Made by a program: the position numbers and the translations under genes
Notes under the pieces: model-generated
The model's input: only the letters and a program-made list of their open reading frames with translations
The model's database searches: none
What the model was told of the DNA's origin: nothing
Assembly: GCA_937927265.1 (NCBI GenBank)
Contig: CALBCO010000003.1
Span: 1 to 5,138, forward strand
Origin: an uncultured Verrucomicrobiae bacterium
GTDB taxonomy: Bacteria > Verrucomicrobiota > Verrucomicrobiia > Palsa-1439
DNA length: 5,138 nt
Direction of reading: 5' to 3'
Shown here: one piece after another, positions 1 to 5,138 of the stretch
How the letters are laid out: every line of letters starts with the position of its first letter
Position numbering within the stretch: position 1 is the stretch's first letter

Positions 1-470
1 GCCAACGCCTGGCCGCCGAGCTGGGTCATCAAGGCGTGGCTCATGCGCTCGCCGCCGTGGCGGGCAACGGCGTGCGCGACTTCGTGACCGATCACCACGG
101 CCAGGCCGGCCTCGTCTTGGGTGATCGCCAGGATGCCACTGTAGATGCCCACTTTGCCGCCCGGCAGACAAAACGCATTGATGGTTTGCGGATCGTCGAA
201 CAACACAAATTCCCATTGCGCATTCGGCAACGTGGCCACGGCGGCAATTCGTTGGCCGACGCGTTGGACGAGCGCGTTGTGTGCGGCGTTGCGGGAGACA
301 GGCGTGCTCTTCTTCAGTTTGTCAAATTCGGTCAAGCCGAGTTGGACTTCTTCCGCCGCCGAAGTGAGCAACAGTTGGCGGCGACCGGTTTCGGGGACGG
401 TGGCACACGAGAGGGCCAGCCCCGCCAAGAGCAGGGCCAGCCAACGGCCGGGCATTCGAGATTGGTTCAT
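1..470 (-). CDS. M48 family zinc metalloprotease, probable lipoprotein (N-terminal part)
   Basis: This gene begins at the ATG read at 470-468 and runs off the left edge after 156 complete codons. The N-terminus has basic residues (R5, R9), a hydrophobic stretch from about 10 to 21, and LALSC with Cys22. It looks like a lipoprotein signal peptide, although Ala at -3 is not the ideal lipobox residue. The mature part starts ATVPETGRRQL, close to the N-terminal motif of periplasmic M48 lipoproteins. The zinc motif HEVAH lies at 129-133, preceded by the usual NAFCLPGGKVGIYSGIL block (98-114). Family knowledge: these peptidases bind zinc through the two HExxH histidines plus a downstream Glu, which lies beyond the window, and act in envelope protein quality control. 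No Shine-Dalgarno precedes the ATG, and Met6 is an alternative start. The gene is divergent from the GH4 gene. The family call is secure; the exact substrate and role are unknown. Confidence 0.9.
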   Translation of the reverse strand, partial: MNQSRMPGRWLALLLAGLALSCATVPETGRRQLLLTSAAEEVQLGLTEFDKLKKSTPVSRNAAHNALVQRVGQRIAAVATLPNAQWEFVLFDDPQTINAFCLPGGKVGIYSGILAITQDEAGLAVVIGHEVAHAVARHGGERMSHALMTQLGGQAL

Positions 471-476
471 GGGCAA

Positions 477-505
477 AAAATAGCAAATCCCAGTGACGGA
501 GCCAA
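477..505 (-). promoter_or_regulatory. Possible promoter of the M48 protease gene
   Basis: Read on the minus strand, TTGGCT (505-500) is followed after 17 nt by TATTTT (482-477). The latter is preceded by TGC, giving an extended -10 shape. Both hexamers match 4 of 6 consensus bases. The -10 lies only 6 nt before the ATG, so transcription from it would start at or next to the start codon and give a leaderless mRNA. This fits the lack of a Shine-Dalgarno. It is a pattern match only, and the A/T run that supplies the -10 could be coincidental. Confidence 0.3.
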
Positions 506-607
506 CGGTTCGTCCTGATTCGACGGGGAGGCGGTACGTGGATGATGGGCACGGTGGTTCACCAACTTATGACGGGATGGTGTTGAACATGTGGCTGATG
601 CTGGTTG

Positions 608-647
608 ACGAACCGAAGCGGCAGCGCCTTTTAAAGGAACGGTTCGT
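608..647. repeat. Nested dyad: 8-bp inverted repeat around CCTTTTAAAGG
   Basis: ACGAACCG (608-615) and CGGTTCGT (640-647) are perfect inverted repeats separated by 24 nt. Inside them sits the odd palindrome CCTTTTAAAGG (627-637). The element lies in the intergenic region between two divergent genes, away from both candidate promoters. It could be a protein-binding site, a remnant of a mobile repeat, or chance. No function is assigned. Confidence 0.3.
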
Positions 648-672
648 TAGGGCAGCCGCATCTAAATTCTGA

Positions 673-749
673 TTGTAGCCGCGAGCCTGCGCGCGGTTTA
701 CTGAAGAACGGCGTGGCGCGACTGACCGCGAGCAGGCGCGCGGTTACAA
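673..749. repeat. REP-like inverted doublet (REPIN/BIME-like)
   Basis: Arm 1 (673-697) and arm 2 (725-749) are inverted repeats 25 nt long with 3 mismatches, separated by 27 nt. The arms start TTGTAGCC and end GGTTACAA. Each arm is itself an imperfect palindrome built on CCGCGAGC-NN-GCGCGCGG, so each could form its own hairpin and the pair a larger cruciform. A short GC-rich palindromic unit, present as two inverted copies in an intergenic gap, is the architecture of REP doublets, which RAYT transposases are thought to mobilise. The structure is seen directly; the REP assignment is inference because copy number elsewhere in the genome cannot be judged here. It lies upstream of the GH4 promoter and does not overlap any gene. 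Confidence 0.6.
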
Positions 750-834
750 GATCGGGATGGCGGGCTGTATTCCGTCCGTATGTGTCGGAATTGCAGAAAA
801 ATTAGATGCGTCTGTCCTGGACGGTTCGCCGCCG

Positions 835-862
835 TTGACAGCCGGCAATTCGGGAGTAGTAT
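835..862 (+). promoter_or_regulatory. Sigma70-type promoter of the GH4 gene
   Basis: A perfect TTGACA (835-840) is followed, after a 16-nt spacer, by TAGTAT (857-862), which matches 4 of 6 bases of TATAAT. Initiation would fall near 869 and leave a leader of about 20 nt before the ATG at 891. The promoter lies downstream of the ATG at 780, so a transcript from it could not use that longer reading frame. An imperfect dyad (TGTC-N4-ACGG-N7-CCGT-N1-GACA, 813-840) overlaps the -35 box and might be an operator. Confidence 0.55.
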
Positions 863-881
863 CACCGCAGTTTCACGTCTC

Positions 882-885
882 GAGG
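882..885 (+). promoter_or_regulatory. Ribosome binding site fixing the GH4 start at 891
   Basis: GAGG lies 5 nt before the ATG at 891. No comparable purine stretch precedes the upstream in-frame ATG at 780. Together with the promoter at 835-862 this favours 891 as the start. Confidence 0.55.
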
Positions 886-890
886 CATTT

Positions 891-2360
891 ATGGCAAGAC
901 AAAATGCAGTTGGACATGCGGAACACACTGAGAAAGCGGATTTGTCAGGGCTGTCCGGCCAGATTGAGCGCCCCATCAAGCTCACCATGCTCGGCGCTGG
1001 CAGCGGCTTCACCCCGCGGCTGGTCAATGACGTGTTTTTGATTCCCGGTGCCGACCGCGGGGAGGTCGCGCTTGTGGACATTGATCGCAACCGTCTCCTG
1101 ACGATGTACAAGATTGTCAAGTTACTCGCAGAAAAACATGGGAAGACCGGCTGGAAAATCACTGCGACGACAAAACGTCGTGAGGTGTTGCCGGGCACGG
1201 ATTACCTGGTCAGTTGCATTGAGGTCAGTGGCCTTGCTTGTGTGCGGCACGACAACGACATCCCGGCCAAGTACGGCGTGGACCAGTGTATCGGCGACAC
1301 CATCGGGCCGGGCGGGCTGTTCAAAGGACTGCGCACGATTCCCGTGTGGCTGGAGATTTTGCGCGACGCGGAAGAACTCTGCCCGCGTGCCATTGTGTTG
1401 AATTACACCAACCCGATGAACATGATGTGCCTCGCGTCCGGCCGGGCAAGTCGGATGGCGGTCTTCGGTTGCTGTCATGGGATTCAGGGCACGAGTCATC
1501 TGTTGGCCAAACGCGCCGGCGTGCCGTACGCGGAATTGGACTGGGAATGCGCTGGCATTAATCACTTGGCGTGGTTCACCAAACTCGAGCACCGCGGACG
1601 AAATCTTTATCCCAAACTCATGCGCCAAGCGCGCGCCGATATTGCGCGCGCACTACGTCAGGGACCCGCCCGTCGCTACAAACGCCTCAGCCTCAGCCGG
1701 TGGGAAATGCCTGATTGGGAACAGGATCTCATTCGCAAAGACATGATGCTGCATTTCGGTGCGTTTATGACGGAAGGATCCGGGCATTTGAGCGAGTACC
1801 TCCCCTACTACCGTAAGAGGTCCGATCTGTTGCGTCTTTATACCCGGCCCGGCTACAACGGCGGGTCGGGTTTCTATGCCGAAAACTGGCCGAAGTGGCG
1901 CGCGGCAGCGGACCGCCAGCGGCTGGCCATGATTCGCGGCGAGGCCCCGCTGGGGTGGCCGCGGAGTTGGGAATATGCATCGTGGATTATTGAGGCGCGG
2001 GAAAAAGATTCCCCAATCCGCGTCCATCTCAATGTCATGAACCAGCACAAAGGCGGGGGGCCGCTCATCAGCAATCTGATGCCCGATGGCTGCGTTGAAG
2101 TGGCCTGCTTGGTCAACCGCAACGGCATTCAACCGACCGTCTATGGCCGATTGCCGGCCAACATGGCGGCGTTGTGCGAGTCCAACATGCGGATGTTCGA
2201 CCTCGGCGCCGACGCCGCGATTCACAAGAGTGTCGAACTCGCCACCCAAGCGATGCTGCTGGATCCGTTGACTGCCGCGTGTTGCTCACCCTCCGAAATC
2301 AAAAAAATGACGCTGGAATTGTTCGCCGCCGAGAAAAAGTTCCTCAGCGGATATAAGTAG
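891..2360 (+). CDS. Glycoside hydrolase family 4, MelA/LplD-type (alpha-galactosidase or alpha-galacturonidase)
   Basis: This encodes a cytoplasmic GH4 enzyme of 489 residues. The family cleaves glycosides through transient oxidation at C3, using NAD+ and a divalent metal. Seen in the sequence: a Rossmann loop LGAGSGFTPRL (34-44), DTIGPGG (136-142), NYTNPMN (171-177), the metal-site motif CHGIQGT (Cys195, His196), AGINH (221-225), EGSGHLSEY (295-303), SWEYASWIIEA (359-369), NGIQPT (411-416) and a C-terminal LDPLTAA (457-463). These blocks follow E. coli MelA closely in order and wording. However, MelA-type alpha-galactosidases carry CHSV where this has CHGI; from memory, CHG is associated with the uronidase clade (LplD). 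Galactosidase and uronidase are therefore both open. There is no signal peptide, and about 28 residues precede the first beta strand, more than in MelA. The in-frame ATG at 780 would give 526 residues but lacks a ribosome site and lies before the promoter. The gene appears monocistronic, with no sugar transporter or regulator adjacent. Confidence 0.9.
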   Translation: MARQNAVGHAEHTEKADLSGLSGQIERPIKLTMLGAGSGFTPRLVNDVFLIPGADRGEVALVDIDRNRLLTMYKIVKLLAEKHGKTGWKITATTKRREVLPGTDYLVSCIEVSGLACVRHDNDIPAKYGVDQCIGDTIGPGGLFKGLRTIPVWLEILRDAEELCPRAIVLNYTNPMNMMCLASGRASRMAVFGCCHGIQGTSHLLAKRAGVPYAELDWECAGINHLAWFTKLEHRGRNLYPKLMRQARADIARALRQGPARRYKRLSLSRWEMPDWEQDLIRKDMMLHFGAFMTEGSGHLSEYLPYYRKRSDLLRLYTRPGYNGGSGFYAENWPKWRAAADRQRLAMIRGEAPLGWPRSWEYASWIIEAREKDSPIRVHLNVMNQHKGGGPLISNLMPDGCVEVACLVNRNGIQPTVYGRLPANMAALCESNMRMFDLGADAAIHKSVELATQAMLLDPLTAACCSPSEIKKMTLELFAAEKKFLSGYK

Positions 2361-2376
2361 TTGCCCGCTGCCCCCG

Positions 2377-2919
2377 TTAGTACACCAAGGCGCCGAGCAA
2401 CACGAACACTCCCCCGACTGCCACGCCCAAACCGGCCACGAGCCGACACCGCCGGTCGGTCGCCGTGGCCCATTGAATCCAATCGCGGAAATGGTGCGGC
2501 GCGGCGGCCATCCAGATCGCCACGATCACCCCCAGATACACCAATACGGTCACGACGAGCCGCCAGGGGGTTTCGCTCGCGTCCGCGCCATCCAACACCA
2601 CTTTGCCCACCAGCAACGACACCGCTGCCGCCCCGCGCATCGCGAGGTATTGGTTGCCGAACTGAATGACCAACCAGTACGCGATTGGCACGCCGACCAC
2701 AATCACCGGGCGCGCCCAGACCCAATCCTCGGTCGCCGCGCCGTACATCACGATGCCCGCCCACACAGCCGCCATCCCGATCAGCACCCGGCCCCAAAAC
2801 ACCGACCGCGGAAAGGCGCGCGCCCAATCCCGGTACTTGGCCGGAGCCAGCACGCCAGGCAGCCGCCCCGCGATGATTGCCACGCCCAACACCAATGAAG
2901 TAATTGCCAACCGGGTCAT
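2377..2919 (-). CDS. Multi-pass membrane protein of unknown function
   Basis: I do not recognise this 180-residue protein. It is strongly hydrophobic, with probable membrane segments at about 4-25, 40-60, 70-88, 92-109, 118-139 and 159-179, so five or six passes. Short polar links include AKYRDWARAFPRS (27-39) and HHFRDWIQWATATDRR (142-157). No catalytic or binding motif is evident. Its ATG overlaps the miaB stop as ATGA, and GGAG (read at 2930-2927) lies 7 nt before the start, inside the end of miaB. It should therefore be translated from the folE-miaB transcript, probably with coupling. Its stop lies 16 nt from the stop of the convergent GH4 gene, and I see no clear terminator hairpin in that gap. 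The shared transcript alone does not show a role in tRNA or pterin metabolism. Confidence 0.8.
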   Translation of the reverse strand: MTRLAITSLVLGVAIIAGRLPGVLAPAKYRDWARAFPRSVFWGRVLIGMAAVWAGIVMYGAATEDWVWARPVIVVGVPIAYWLVIQFGNQYLAMRGAAAVSLLVGKVVLDGADASETPWRLVVTVLVYLGVIVAIWMAAAPHHFRDWIQWATATDRRCRLVAGLGVAVGGVFVLLGALVY

Positions 2920-4238
2920 GTGAGTTCTCCGTACAACGTCGTGCGATTCGCCCGCGTGATCCGCACCGGCACCAGCCGCCCGCGCAAGTCGTCCCCGCCG
3001 GCCAACACCACGCCGTGATTGGTCCGCGTGCGGCCGAACAGACGGGCGGGATTTTTCGGACTGCGCCCTTCCACCAGCACTTCAACCGTGGCGCCGACGC
3101 GCTGGGCGTTTTTGCGTGCCACGTTCTCGTTGATCAGATTGAGTAAGATCCGATGCCGCTGTTCTTTGACCTCCCGGCTGACTTGGTTGGGCAGGTCGGC
3201 TGCCGGCGTGCCGCGCCGTGGCGAGTACTTGAACAAATACGCCTGATCAAAGCCCACCTCTTGCACCAACGCCAATGTGGCTGCGAAATCCTCATCCGTT
3301 TCACCGGGAAAGCCAACGATGATGTCCGTGCCCAACCCAATCCCCGGCCGGGCCGTGCGCAACTTCTCGACGATGCGCAGATAACTGTCCCGTGTATAGC
3401 CGCGTTTCATGGCTTTGAGAATTCGATCTGACCCGGTCTGCACTGGTAGGTGGGCATATTCACAGAGCTTCGGCAAATCCCGATAGGCCTGCACGAGATC
3501 GTCGCCAAAACCTTTTGGATGTGGGGAGGTGAACCGCAGGCGTTCCAAACCCGGCACGTCATGAACGGCAGTCAGCAATTTGACAAATTCTGATTTGCCG
3601 CCCGTCATGCGCCCATAACTGGTCACAATCTGGCCGAGTAACGTCACCTCTTTGACACCGACAGACACGAGTTGTCGGACTTCCTCGACGATTTCCGGGA
3701 TGGGCCGGCTGCGTTCGGGGCCGCGTGTGGCCGGCACGATGCAGAACGTGCATTGCATGTTGCATCCTTGCATGATGCTGACGAATGCCGTCACGCGCTG
3801 GTTGCCATTGACGTCGAGCACGTGGTCTTTCACCGCCGACTCGCTGCCGGCTTCCGCCGCCACGTCCACGATGGGTTGGCGGGCCGCCCAGAGACGGTCC
3901 AGGTACTCTGGCAAATGATGAAAACGTTGGGTGCCGACCACCAAGTCCACGCCCGGCAAATCCTGCAACAACCCAACGCCACGCACCTGCGCCATACATC
4001 CCAAGAAGCCGAGCACGACAGCGGGGCGCTTGCGTTTGAGGTGGGCGAGCGACGCCATCTTGTTGAGGGCCTTCTGGTCGGCCCGGTCGCGGACGCTGCA
4101 CGTGTTGAGCAGAATCACGTCGGCGTCGGTTTCCGAGTCCGTGAGCCGGTAACCCCGCGCCGCCAACAACGCCGCGACCGCTTCGCTGTCGCGTTCGTTC
4201 ATCTGGCAACCGTACGTTTTGATGAAGACCTTTTTCAT
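2916..4238 (-). CDS. miaB: tRNA-2-methylthio-N6-dimethylallyladenosine synthase (MiaB)
   Basis: MiaB is a radical-SAM enzyme that adds a methylthio group to i6A37 of tRNAs reading UNN codons. The protein has 440 residues, slightly shorter than E. coli MiaB (474). The N-terminal MTTase domain begins KKVFIKTYGCQMNERDSE and carries the three auxiliary-cluster cysteines C11, C47 and C81. The radical-SAM motif is C159-x3-C163-x2-C166 in GCNMQCTFCIVP. TSPHPKGF (237-244) and HLPVQTGSDRILKAMKRGYT (263-282) are typical of the family, and a TRAM domain occupies about 375-440. One oddity is LLGQIVTSYGR (200-210), where most MiaB proteins have LLGQNVNSY. The frame stays open upstream for 118 more codons across folE, but Met at 4238 starts exactly at the conserved N-terminus. 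The start follows the folE stop after 2 nt and has GAGG directly abutting the ATG, so translation probably depends on coupling. MtaB and RimO are less likely given the overall motifs. Confidence 0.93.
   Translation of the reverse strand: MKKVFIKTYGCQMNERDSEAVAALLAARGYRLTDSETDADVILLNTCSVRDRADQKALNKMASLAHLKRKRPAVVLGFLGCMAQVRGVGLLQDLPGVDLVVGTQRFHHLPEYLDRLWAARQPIVDVAAEAGSESAVKDHVLDVNGNQRVTAFVSIMQGCNMQCTFCIVPATRGPERSRPIPEIVEEVRQLVSVGVKEVTLLGQIVTSYGRMTGGKSEFVKLLTAVHDVPGLERLRFTSPHPKGFGDDLVQAYRDLPKLCEYAHLPVQTGSDRILKAMKRGYTRDSYLRIVEKLRTARPGIGLGTDIIVGFPGETDEDFAATLALVQEVGFDQAYLFKYSPRRGTPAADLPNQVSREVKEQRHRILLNLINENVARKNAQRVGATVEVLVEGRSPKNPARLFGRTRTNHGVVLAGGDDLRGRLVPVRITRANRTTLYGELT
2927..2930 (-). promoter_or_regulatory. 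Ribosome binding site of the membrane protein gene, inside miaB
   Basis: Read on the minus strand, GGAG lies 7 nt upstream of the ATG at 2919-2917, within the last codons of miaB. With the ATGA stop/start overlap, it allows both fresh initiation and re-initiation by ribosomes finishing miaB. Confidence 0.6.
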
Positions 4239-4240
4239 CC

Positions 4241-4828
4241 TCAAGCTGCGGCCGGATGCCGACCGTGGATCAACGCCATGACCTCGGCCCGCGTGGACAT
4301 GCTCTTCTGGAAGGCGCCACGCACGGCGGAGGTAATCACCATCGCGCCGGGCTTCTTCACCCCGCGCATGGTCATGCAGGTGTGCACCGCCTCGCACACC
4401 ACGGCCACGCCGGACGGTTTCAACTCCTCGGTGATGATGTCGGCGACCTGGCTGGTCAATCGTTCCTGCACTTGGGGGCGGCGGGCGAACGCTTCGACCA
4501 CGCGGGCCAGTTTTGAGATACCCACCACATGCCCGCGCGGGATGTAGGCCACGTGCGCCTTGCCGAAGAAGGGCATCAGGTGATGTTCGCACATCGAGAA
4601 AAATGGAATGTCGCGCACGAGCACCATTTCCCGGTGTTGCTCGTCGAACTGCTTGGACAAGCTTTCCTTGGGATCTTCTTCGCCGCCGCCAAAGATTTCG
4701 TCGTACATCCGCGCCACCCGGTCGGGCGTTTCGCGCAACCCGTCGCGGTTTGGGTCTTCGCCGATGGCTTCGAGCATCATTCGCACGGCCCGGCGAATCT
4801 TCGCCTGGTCAACCTGCTTGTGTTTCAT
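4241..4828 (-). CDS. folE: GTP cyclohydrolase I (FolE)
   Basis: FolE converts GTP to 7,8-dihydroneopterin triphosphate and formate, the first step of tetrahydrofolate synthesis and, in many bacteria, of queuosine synthesis. The protein has 195 residues, near the size of the short bacterial forms. The zinc ligands Cys80, His83 and Cys151 are present with the same 71-residue spacing between the two cysteines as in E. coli FolE (110 and 181). His82 in SMCEHHLMPF and His149 in HTCMTMRG are the expected active-site histidines. Other family blocks are DGLRETPDRVARMY (29-42), YIPRGHVVGISKLARVVEAF (95-114) and the RLTSQVAD region (123-130). An in-frame TAG 9 nt before the ATG (4837-4835) rules out a longer start. 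There is no clear Shine-Dalgarno. It is the first gene of the folE-miaB-membrane protein unit. The assignment is secure; which pathway it mainly feeds cannot be told. Confidence 0.96.
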   Translation of the reverse strand: MKHKQVDQAKIRRAVRMMLEAIGEDPNRDGLRETPDRVARMYDEIFGGGEEDPKESLSKQFDEQHREMVLVRDIPFFSMCEHHLMPFFGKAHVAYIPRGHVVGISKLARVVEAFARRPQVQERLTSQVADIITEELKPSGVAVVCEAVHTCMTMRGVKKPGAMVITSAVRGAFQKSMSTRAEVMALIHGRHPAAA

Positions 4829-4836
4829 GGGGCGCT

Positions 4837-4865
4837 ACAGTAGCCGACCCGCTCCCGGCGGTCAA
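4837..4865 (-). promoter_or_regulatory. Candidate promoter of the folE-miaB unit
   Basis: On the minus strand TTGACC (4865-4860, 5 of 6 to consensus) is followed, after 17 nt, by TACTGT (4842-4837, 3 of 6 but with the key TA and final T). The -10 ends 8 nt before the folE ATG, so the transcript would be leaderless or carry 1-3 nt. This agrees with the missing Shine-Dalgarno and the in-frame stop just upstream. Confidence 0.4.
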
Positions 4866-4896
4866 TTCGTCCGTTGCCGCACCGCGCCGATTGTGC

Positions 4897-4924
4897 TTGA
4901 GTGCAGCCGCCCGCGCGCTATACA
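4897..4924 (+). promoter_or_regulatory. Possible plus-strand promoter in front of the hairpin-rich region
   Basis: TTGAGT (4897-4902) and TATACA (4919-4924), each matching 4 of 6 consensus bases, are 16 nt apart. Transcription would begin near 4931, about 25 nt before the first of a series of local hairpins, and diverge from folE. The evidence is only the motif and its position. Confidence 0.35.
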
Positions 4925-4956
4925 ACTGTGCGTCCCCGAAAGAATAACAGTACTTG

Positions 4957-5138
4957 CGTGGCTTCGGCTACGGTCCAATGAGGAAACCGCCAGTTTCAAT
5001 CGTACCTGGTATGACCGAGGCGTGAGTCATTGCCAGGGCGAACAGTTTTTGCTTGCATCATGCGCACCGGGTTCGGGACGAGGTGCGCTCTTGTTCCATC
5101 ACACCCAATCAATCCGGCAGTGCCAGTGGGCCAGCCAC
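4957..5138 (+). ncRNA. Candidate structured RNA or leader with serial hairpins (runs off the right edge)
   Basis: No protein gene is convincing here, but several hairpins follow one another on the plus strand. (a) 4957-4972: CGTGGC-TTCG-GCTACG, a 6-bp stem with a C(UUCG)G tetraloop. (b) 4983-4997: GAAAC-CGCCA-GTTTC. (c) 5005-5037: CCTGG and ATGAC pairing with GTCAT and CCAGG around a 10-nt loop, with a small internal bulge. (d) 5062-5088: perfect 7-bp GCGCACC/GGTGCGC with a 13-nt loop. (e) 5126-5138: GTGG-GCCAG-CCAC. The UUCG loop is the stable form only when read on the plus strand, and a promoter-like pair lies just upstream. I could not match it to 5S, tRNA, tmRNA, 6S, SRP RNA, RNase P or a riboswitch consensus that I can recall. 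It could be a small RNA, the leader of a gene past the edge, or GC-driven chance structure. Confidence 0.33.

Noticed and set aside
577..672. Possible small gene of 31 codons upstream of the REP-like doublet
   Set aside because: There is no clear ribosome site, promoter or family resemblance, and the frame is short enough to occur by chance.
780..890. N-terminal extension of the GH4 reading frame to the ATG at 780
   Set aside because: No ribosome site precedes it, the best promoter (835-862) lies inside it, and the added 37 residues (Cys- and Arg-rich) do not resemble the family. GAGG before 891 gives a better start.
2361..2376. Shared bidirectional terminator between the convergent GH4 and membrane protein genes
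   Set aside because: The 16-nt gap holds no stem with a T-tract on either strand, so termination presumably occurs within the opposing gene or by Rho.
2222..3085. Long minus-strand open frame (287 codons) spanning the end of GH4, the membrane gene and the end of miaB
   Set aside because: It overlaps three better-supported genes, is Gly/Arg-rich as expected of an out-of-frame reading, and has no recognisable family.
3672..4547. Long plus-strand open frame (291 codons) opposite miaB and folE
   Set aside because: It is antisense to two secure genes and shows no recognisable domain; GC-rich DNA readily produces such antisense frames.
4239..4592. 118-codon upstream extension of the miaB frame
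   Set aside because: It lies wholly within folE in another frame and has no MiaB similarity; the conserved MiaB N-terminus begins at 4238.
5036..5125. 5S rRNA on the minus strand
   Set aside because: The loop of the 5062-5088 hairpin contains CCGAAC followed by CCGG, as in 5S loop C. However, the spacing to the helix III strand is too short, helices II, IV and V are not found, and the closing stem would give about 89 nt instead of about 120.
4827..5138. Plus-strand frame open from the ATG at 4827 to the right edge (104 codons)
   Set aside because: It has no ribosome site and an odd composition rich in Cys, Arg, Trp and His, overlaps the folE start antisense, and crosses the hairpin series. 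It could be reopened if the frame continues as a conserved protein beyond the window.

Overview
This window holds five protein genes, one of them cut by the left edge, plus two gene-free stretches with DNA or RNA structure. It looks like a chromosomal segment of a GC-rich, non-enteric Gram-negative bacterium. I lean towards Verrucomicrobiota because of the mix of a lipoprotein-type M48 protease, a stand-alone GH4 glycosidase and a folE-miaB pair with an IVT variant in the MiaB LGQNVN motif. That assignment is inference and cannot be proven from the window. I see no insertion sequence, prophage, CRISPR array, tRNA or rRNA.

Layout. (1) Positions 1-470, minus strand: N-terminal 156 codons of an M48 zinc metalloprotease, probably a lipoprotein. 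(2) Positions 471-890: a divergent intergenic region. It contains a possible promoter for the protease, a small nested dyad (608-647), a REP-like inverted doublet with 25-nt arms (673-749), and a good sigma70-type promoter (835-862) with a Shine-Dalgarno for the next gene. (3) Positions 891-2360, plus strand: an NAD/metal-dependent family 4 glycosidase of the MelA/LplD branch. (4) Positions 2377-4828, minus strand: a compact three-gene unit, folE -> miaB -> multi-pass membrane protein. The folE-miaB gap is 2 nt, and miaB overlaps the membrane gene by an ATGA. (5) Positions 4829-5138: no convincing gene. This stretch carries the folE promoter on the minus strand and, on the plus strand, a promoter-like pair followed by a run of local hairpins starting with a C(UUCG)G tetraloop. 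It may be a structured RNA or the leader of a gene beyond the right edge.

How the genes fit together. FolE makes dihydroneopterin triphosphate from GTP, the entry step to folate and, in many bacteria, to queuosine. MiaB methylthiolates i6A37 of tRNAs. The two share a transcript and may share a tRNA-modification theme, but folE-miaB linkage may also be housekeeping convenience. The last gene of that unit is an unrecognised membrane protein that converges on the GH4 gene with only 16 nt between stop codons. The GH4 gene appears monocistronic and cytoplasmic, with no transporter or regulator beside it in the window. No new multi-gene system is evident. The best candidates for novelty are the hairpin-rich stretch at the right end and the REP-like doublet.
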